Origin: CAZGVW01 sp964529265
GTDB lineage: Bacteria; Planctomycetota; Phycisphaerae; Phycisphaerales; UBA1924
Reading direction: 5' to 3'
Assembly (NCBI GenBank): GCA_964529265.1
Contig: CAZGVW010000076.1
Span: 1 to 19,627 of the forward strand
DNA: 19,627 nt
Position 1 is the first letter of the stretch. The number at the start of each line of letters is the position of its first letter. Under the pieces are notes generated by a model, which was not told where the DNA came from, ran no database searches, and saw only the letters and a program-made list of their open reading frames with translations. Positions 15,308-19,627 of this stretch are shown in pieces. The translations under genes and the position numbers were made by a program.

Positions 15308-17422
15308 ATGTCCGCCATCGCGCGACCCAACCAGTCCGCCGCCATCCGCCTCACCACGCCCATCGAGGTCCTCCCCGGCGTCGGTCCGCGCAAGGGCGCC
15401 GAGTTTCGCCGCCTCGGCATGCCCACCATCGCGCACCTCATCCACACGCTCCCCACCCGCTACGAGCGCCACGCCGCCGAAACCGCCATCAGCGACCTCA
15501 AGCCCGGCGAAATCATCACTGCCCGCGGCGAAGTCACCGCCACCCGCGTCGCCGGGCGCCCCGGCCGCCAGCGCTTCGAAGCCGTCCTCATGGACCACTC
15601 CGCGCGCCTCGACCTCGTCTGGTTCAACGGCGCCTACCTTCGCCGCCGCATCCATCCCGGCATGCGCCTCCGCGTTCAGGGCCGCTCCAAGCGCCTCGGC
15701 GCCAACCTCCAACTCGCCAATCCCGCGTGGGAAGCCCTCCCCGACGAAACCGATCCCGACGCCCTCGAAGCCCGCATCCGCCCCATCTACCCCGCCTCCG
15801 AAGCCCTCACCTCGCGCGCCATCGAGGCCGCCATCGAATCCTGCCTCGACGCCGCGCTGCCGCTGCTCCAAGACCACCTTCCCGAGCCCTTCCGCCGCGA
15901 GCGCGCCCTCCCCTCCCTCGCCGACGCCTACCGCATGCTCCACCGCCCCGCGGATCTCGAAGAAGCCGCGGAGGCCCGCCGCCGCCTCGCCTACGACGAA
16001 CTGCTCCTCCTCCAACTCGGCGTCCACATGAAACGCGCCCACCAGCGCCGCACCATGAAGGCCCCCGCCCTCCGCTTCACCAAAACCATCGACGACCACA
16101 TCCGCAAGCGCGTCCCCTTCGCCCTCACCACCGGCCAGGAAAGCGCCGTCGCCGAAATAGCCGCGGATCTCCAGAAACCCACCCCCGCCAACCGCCTCAT
16201 CCAGGGCGATGTCGGCGCGGGAAAGACCGTCGTTGCGCTCTACGCCATGCTCATGGCCGTCGCTTCGCGCCACCAGGCCGCGCTCATGGCGCCCACCGAA
16301 CTCCTCGCCGAGCAGCACTTCGCCACGCTCACTGAACTCCTCCGCGGCTCCGATGTCTCCATTGGCCTCATCACCGGCGCCGTCATCGGCCCCGATCGTC
16401 AGCGCCTCCTCGCCGACGCCGCCCGGGGCGACATCGACATCCTCGTCGGCACCCACGCCCTCCTCACCGAGCACGTCCGCTTCCAGTCCCTCGCCGTCGC
16501 CGTCATCGATGAGCAGCACCGCTTCGGCGTCCACCAGCGCGCCCGCCTCCGCGCCAAGGGCGAAGACGCCAGCCTCGCGCCCCACGTCCTCGTCATGACC
16601 GCCACACCCATCCCGCGCACGCTCTCCCTCACCGTTTTCGGCGACCTCGATGTCTCCACCATCAAGGGCCTTCCCCCCGGTCGCAAGCCCGTCACCACCA
16701 GACTCGTCCCCTTCGATACTTCCGACACCGTCTACGCCTACATCCGCGAGCGCATCGACCAGGGCGAGCAGGCCTACATCGTCGTCCCCGCCGTCGAATC
16801 CGAATCCGCCGGCGGCCTGCGCGACGTGCGCTCCACCGTGAAGCGCCTCGAAGACACCCACTTCGCCGGCAAGCGCATCGCCGGAATCCACGGCCGCCTC
16901 AAGCGCTCCACGCGCGAGCACCTCATGGCCCGCTTCCGCGCCGGGCAGATCGATTGCCTCGTCGCCACCACCGTCATCGAAGTCGGCGTCGATGTCCCCA
17001 ACGCCTCCATCATGGTCGTCGAGCACGCCGAGCGCTTCGGCCTCGCACAACTCCATCAATTGCGCGGCCGCATCGGCCGCGGCCGGCGCAAGGGCCTCTG
17101 CGTCCTGATCGCCGAGCCCGTCACCGAAGAATCCCAGTCGCGCCTCAAGGTCATGCTCGAAACTACGGATGGCTTCCGCCTCGCCGAGCGCGATCTCGAA
17201 ATCCGCGGCCCCGGCGAACTCCTCGGCGCGCGACAGTCCGGCCTCGCCCCCTTCCGCGCCGCCGATCTCCCGCAGGATCTCGACCTCCTCCTCATGGCCC
17301 GCCGCGACGCCGCCGCCTGGATCGATCGCTCCCCCGCGCTCGCCGCGCCCGAAGAAACCCTGCTGCGCACGCGCCTCCTCAAGGCCCACGGCGAAACGCT
17401 CGGCCTCGCGGACGTCGCCTGA
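15308..17422 (+). CDS. recG: ATP-dependent DNA helicase RecG
   Basis: The 704-residue product is a superfamily 2 helicase that reverses stalled replication forks and branch-migrates recombination intermediates. It begins with a wedge/OB region (VLPGVGPRKGAEFRRLG, then ARGEVTATRV, DLVWFNGAYLRRR). The helicase core has Walker A GDVGAGKT at about 300-307, APTELLAEQH, the DEQH box in VIDEQHRFGV (about 401-404), and TATPIPRTL. The second half has ATTVIEVGVDVPNA, QLRGRIGRG and the RecG C-terminal segment FRLAERDLEIRGPGELLG with RQSG. All motifs are intact and the length matches the family. The ATG at 15308 follows the terminator by 53 bases, so recG probably has its own promoter, which I could not identify. 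polX follows 22 bases later. Confidence 0.97.
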   Translation: MSAIARPNQSAAIRLTTPIEVLPGVGPRKGAEFRRLGMPTIAHLIHTLPTRYERHAAETAISDLKPGEIITARGEVTATRVAGRPGRQRFEAVLMDHSARLDLVWFNGAYLRRRIHPGMRLRVQGRSKRLGANLQLANPAWEALPDETDPDALEARIRPIYPASEALTSRAIEAAIESCLDAALPLLQDHLPEPFRRERALPSLADAYRMLHRPADLEEAAEARRRLAYDELLLLQLGVHMKRAHQRRTMKAPALRFTKTIDDHIRKRVPFALTTGQESAVAEIAADLQKPTPANRLIQGDVGAGKTVVALYAMLMAVASRHQAALMAPTELLAEQHFATLTELLRGSDVSIGLITGAVIGPDRQRLLADAARGDIDILVGTHALLTEHVRFQSLAVAVIDEQHRFGVHQRARLRAKGEDASLAPHVLVMTATPIPRTLSLTVFGDLDVSTIKGLPPGRKPVTTRLVPFDTSDTVYAYIRERIDQGEQAYIVVPAVESESAGGLRDVRSTVKRLEDTHFAGKRIAGIHGRLKRSTREHLMARFRAGQIDCLVATTVIEVGVDVPNASIMVVEHAERFGLAQLHQLRGRIGRGRRKGLCVLIAEPVTEESQSRLKVMLETTDGFRLAERDLEIRGPGELLGARQSGLAPFRAADLPQDLDLLLMARRDAAAWIDRSPALAAPEETLLRTRLLKAHGETLGLADVA

Positions 17423-17444
17423 CCACGCCGGATATCCTCAGCGC

Positions 17445-19280
17445 ATGAGCGTGAACCAGCGCCTCGCCGCGGCGCTCGAAGAAATCTCGGAACTCCTCCA
17501 ACTCACCGGCGCCGATTCCTTCCGCGCCAGCGCCAACAGCCGCGCCGCCCGCGCCATCGCCGATTACCCCGGCGATATCGCCGCCATCGCCGATGACCTC
17601 GAAGCCCTCAAGGCCATCCCCGGCGTCGGCGCCAAGATCGCCGCCAAAATCCAGGAGTTCGTCAAGACCGGCAAGATGAAGGAGCGCGAAGACCTCCTCA
17701 AGGAAGCCCCCCGCGGCCTCCTCGACATCCTCCGCATCCCCGGCGTCGGCCCCAAGACCGTCCGCGCCATGTGGCAGGAAAAAGGCGTCACCTCCATCGA
17801 CGACCTCCGCAAGATCATCGAAGACGGCGCGATCCTCGACGTCTCCCGCATGGGCGCGAAAACCGTCGAGAACATGAAGCGCGCCCTCGCCTTCACCGAA
17901 TCCACCGGCGCGCGCACACCCCTCGGCGTCGCCGCAGCGATCGCCGATGTCTACGTCGAGCGCCTCTCCGCCATCAAGAACGTCAGGCAGTGCGCCGCCG
18001 CCGGCTCCCTCCGCCGCGGACGCGACACCATCGGCGATATCGACATCCTCGTCGCCACCAAGGACCCCGCGCCCGTCAGTGAAGCCTTCCGCACCATGCC
18101 CGAAGTCACCGATGTCCTCGCCGCGGGCGAGAACAAGTCCTCCGTCCGCATCCGCGCCGATCTCGGTTCCGGGGGAGGCGCCGGCGCGCACGTCATGCAG
18201 GTCGATCTCCGCGTCGTCCCGCCCGATTCATGGGGCGCCGCCCTCCTCTACTTCACCGGCTCCAAACAGCACAACATCCGCCTCCGCGAACGCGCCCTCA
18301 AGCGCAACCTCACACTCAACGAATACGGGCTCTTCCCGGAAGACGATGAGGACACGCCCCCCCAGTCCCGCGGCATTAAACCCGTCGCCGGCAAGACCGA
18401 AGAAGACATCTACGAAGCCCTCGACCTTCCCTGGATCCCCCCCCAGATGCGCGAGGATTCCGGCGAAATCGATCTGAAGCCAGGCTCGATCGGCGGGAAA
18501 GGCCACGTCCCGGACCTCGTCTCGCTCGAATCCATCCGCGCCGAACTTCACGCCCACACCACCGCCTCCGATGGCGCCCTCTCCATCGAGGAACTCGCCG
18601 AAGCAGCGAAATCCCGCGGCTTCCACACCATCGCCGTCACCGATCACTCCAAGAGCCAGATCGTCGCCAACGGCCTCAACGCCGAGCGCCTCCTCGCCCA
18701 CATCGACGCCGTCCGTGCCGCCGATTCGAAGATCAAAGGCATCACCATCCTCGCCGGAACCGAGGTGGACATCCTCACCGACGGTGCGCTCGACTACGAC
18801 GACGATCTCCTCGCCCAACTCGATATCGTCGTCGCCTCACCCCACTGGACGCTCAAGCAGGATCCCGCCGCGGCCACGAAGCGCCTCCTGAAAGCGATCA
18901 AGCATCCGCTCGTCCACATCATCGGCCACCCCACCGGCCGCCTCATCAACCGCCGCGAGGGCCTCACTCCCGATATCTCGGCCCTCGTCGCCGCCGCCGC
19001 CGAGCACCACACCGCGCTCGAAGTCAACGCGCACTGGGCCCGCCTCGACCTCCGCGATGTCCACGTCCGCGCCGCCACCGACGCCGGCGCACTCATCGCC
19101 ATCGATTGCGACGTCCACACCATTCCCGATTTCGACAACCTCCGCTTCGGCGTCGTCACCGCCCGCCGCGGGTGGCTCCCCGCCGCACAATGCATCAACA
19201 CCTGGCCCGCCAGAAAACTCCACGACTGGCTCCGCGCCAAACGCCCCGCGAAACCCAAAAAAGTCGCCGTGAAGCACTGA
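17445..19280 (+). CDS. polX: DNA polymerase X family with C-terminal PHP domain
   Basis: The 611-residue product is a bacterial family-X DNA polymerase, a gap-filling repair enzyme. Helix-hairpin-helix elements appear near 53-70 (LKAIPGVGAKIAAKIQEF) and 90-105 (LRIPGVGPKTVRAMW). The palm has GSLRRGRDTIGDIDIL with D198 and D200, and the third catalytic Asp in MQVDLRVV (D254). The C-terminal PHP domain has the metal-binding motifs: HAHTTASDG (H369, H371), VTDHS, GTEVDI, ASPHW, IGHPTGR, LEVNAHW and CDVHT. All expected ligands look present, so 3'-5' exonuclease or AP-endonuclease activity, as known in PolX, is plausible. It follows recG closely, likely in the same transcript. The tail is Lys/Arg/Pro-rich. 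The ATG at 17445 gives the normal N-terminus. Confidence 0.96.
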   Translation: MSVNQRLAAALEEISELLQLTGADSFRASANSRAARAIADYPGDIAAIADDLEALKAIPGVGAKIAAKIQEFVKTGKMKEREDLLKEAPRGLLDILRIPGVGPKTVRAMWQEKGVTSIDDLRKIIEDGAILDVSRMGAKTVENMKRALAFTESTGARTPLGVAAAIADVYVERLSAIKNVRQCAAAGSLRRGRDTIGDIDILVATKDPAPVSEAFRTMPEVTDVLAAGENKSSVRIRADLGSGGGAGAHVMQVDLRVVPPDSWGAALLYFTGSKQHNIRLRERALKRNLTLNEYGLFPEDDEDTPPQSRGIKPVAGKTEEDIYEALDLPWIPPQMREDSGEIDLKPGSIGGKGHVPDLVSLESIRAELHAHTTASDGALSIEELAEAAKSRGFHTIAVTDHSKSQIVANGLNAERLLAHIDAVRAADSKIKGITILAGTEVDILTDGALDYDDDLLAQLDIVVASPHWTLKQDPAAATKRLLKAIKHPLVHIIGHPTGRLINRREGLTPDISALVAAAAEHHTALEVNAHWARLDLRDVHVRAATDAGALIAIDCDVHTIPDFDNLRFGVVTARRGWLPAAQCINTWPARKLHDWLRAKRPAKPKKVAVKH

Positions 19281-19296
19281 CTTCCTCCCGACACGG

Positions 19297-19352
19297 GGCG
19301 CCACCCGGAGCCACCAAGGCGGCGCCACTGGAGCCGCAACGCGGCGCCAGTG
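19297..19352. repeat. GGCGCCA direct repeats and hairpin after polX
   Basis: The heptamer GGCGCCA occurs three times (19297-19303, 19321-19327, 19343-19349) within degenerate units of about 22-24 bases. The second and third units also form a near-perfect hairpin: CACTGGAGCCGC (19326-19337), loop AAC, GCGGCGCCAGTG (19341-19352), with one mismatch in 12 pairs. No T-run follows, so it is not a canonical terminator. The rest of the intergenic region 19281-19459 shows nothing I can assign. Confidence 0.6.
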
Positions 19353-19459
19353 CTGAACCGAGCCTGTGTGCTCGTCCCCCACGCGCACGCGTATCCCCTG
19401 CATGGTCTGTCCGCCGTTTTCCTCGTGAGTCTCCCGTTTCCCCCCGCTACCATGCCCCC

Positions 19460-19627
19460 GTGACCGTCTACCTCGATTCCAACGCCACCACGCAGCCCCT
19501 CCCGGAGGCCATCGAAGCCGCCCGCGAGGCCATGACCTCCGCCTGGGCCAACCCATCCTCCATCCACCGCCCCGGTCAGGAAGCCCGCCGCCGCGTCGAA
19601 CTCGCGCGCCAGTCCGTCGCCCGCCTC
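19460..19627 (+). CDS. Cysteine desulfurase (NifS/IscS family), 5' part only
   Basis: The 56 visible residues begin VYLDSNATTQPLPEAI and continue with WANPSSIHRPGQEARR and VELARQSVARL, the hallmark N-terminus of class V aminotransferase-fold cysteine desulfurases, which supply sulfur from cysteine for Fe-S clusters and tRNA thiolation. A GTG at 19460 is the likely start: the nearby ATG at 19452 is followed by an in-frame stop after three codons. The PLP lysine and catalytic cysteine lie beyond the window, so subtype (NifS, IscS or SufS-like) cannot be settled; the short start resembles NifS/IscS rather than SufS. No ribosome binding site is clear. Confidence 0.88.
   Translation, partial: MTVYLDSNATTQPLPEAIEAAREAMTSAWANPSSIHRPGQEARRRVELARQSVARL

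Noticed and set aside
15254..17389. A 711-codon minus-strand open frame opposite recG
   Set aside because: It is a shadow of recG with Gly/Ala/Glu/Asp-biased translation, no family motif, and it crosses the recG start region.
1..19627. Search for CRISPR, tRNA/rRNA, insertion sequences, integrases, toxin-antitoxin or defence systems
   Set aside because: No spaced direct repeats of CRISPR type, no transposase or integrase motifs and no RNA gene structures were recognised by eye. All long real frames have housekeeping assignments.

Overview
This is a GC-rich, almost fully coding stretch of a Gram-negative-type bacterial chromosome. A fused SecD-SecF, MCE/Mla lipid-transport genes, an OmpA-like lipoprotein and a prepilin peptidase all imply a two-membrane envelope. 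The style of the SecDF fusion, the Gly/Pro/Ala-rich linkers and the extreme GC suggest Planctomycetota, perhaps Phycisphaerae. That placement is from memory of similar proteins and is tentative. No rRNA, tRNA, CRISPR array, insertion sequence, prophage or toxin/defence module is visible. The content is core-genome housekeeping.

Left half, minus strand (1-8905), read right to left: a NUDIX hydrolase, a site-2-protease-like M50 metalloprotease, a rhomboid protease, tgt, yajC, secDF, and a LysM protein cut by the window edge. The first three junctions are tight (ATGA overlaps or 39 bases), so these genes look like one operon. The tgt-yajC-secDF order is the classical conserved one. The two intramembrane proteases share a C-terminal motif of about 35 residues.

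Right half, plus strand (8924-19627): an MlaF-like ABC ATPase and an MlaD-like MCE protein with no MlaE permease beside them; xseA and xseB (exonuclease VII); a large type IV prepilin peptidase; an OmpA/Pal-like lipoprotein with its own leader and a clear intrinsic terminator; recG; polX with its PHP domain; and the start of a cysteine desulfurase gene cut by the right edge. xseAB, recG and polX form a loose DNA-repair group. mlaF, mlaD and the lipoprotein concern the outer envelope.

The two halves diverge from an 18-base gap at 8906-8923. Codon choice differs between the halves: plus-strand genes favour C-ending codons, while the minus-strand genes next to the divergence favour G-ending codons. 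The points most worth a second look are the shared protease tail, a possible beta-clamp-binding motif at the XseA C-terminus, the missing permease, the large insert in the prepilin peptidase, a perfect 12-bp tandem repeat in xseB, and a perfect 16-bp palindrome upstream of the lipoprotein gene. I saw no convincing new multi-gene system.
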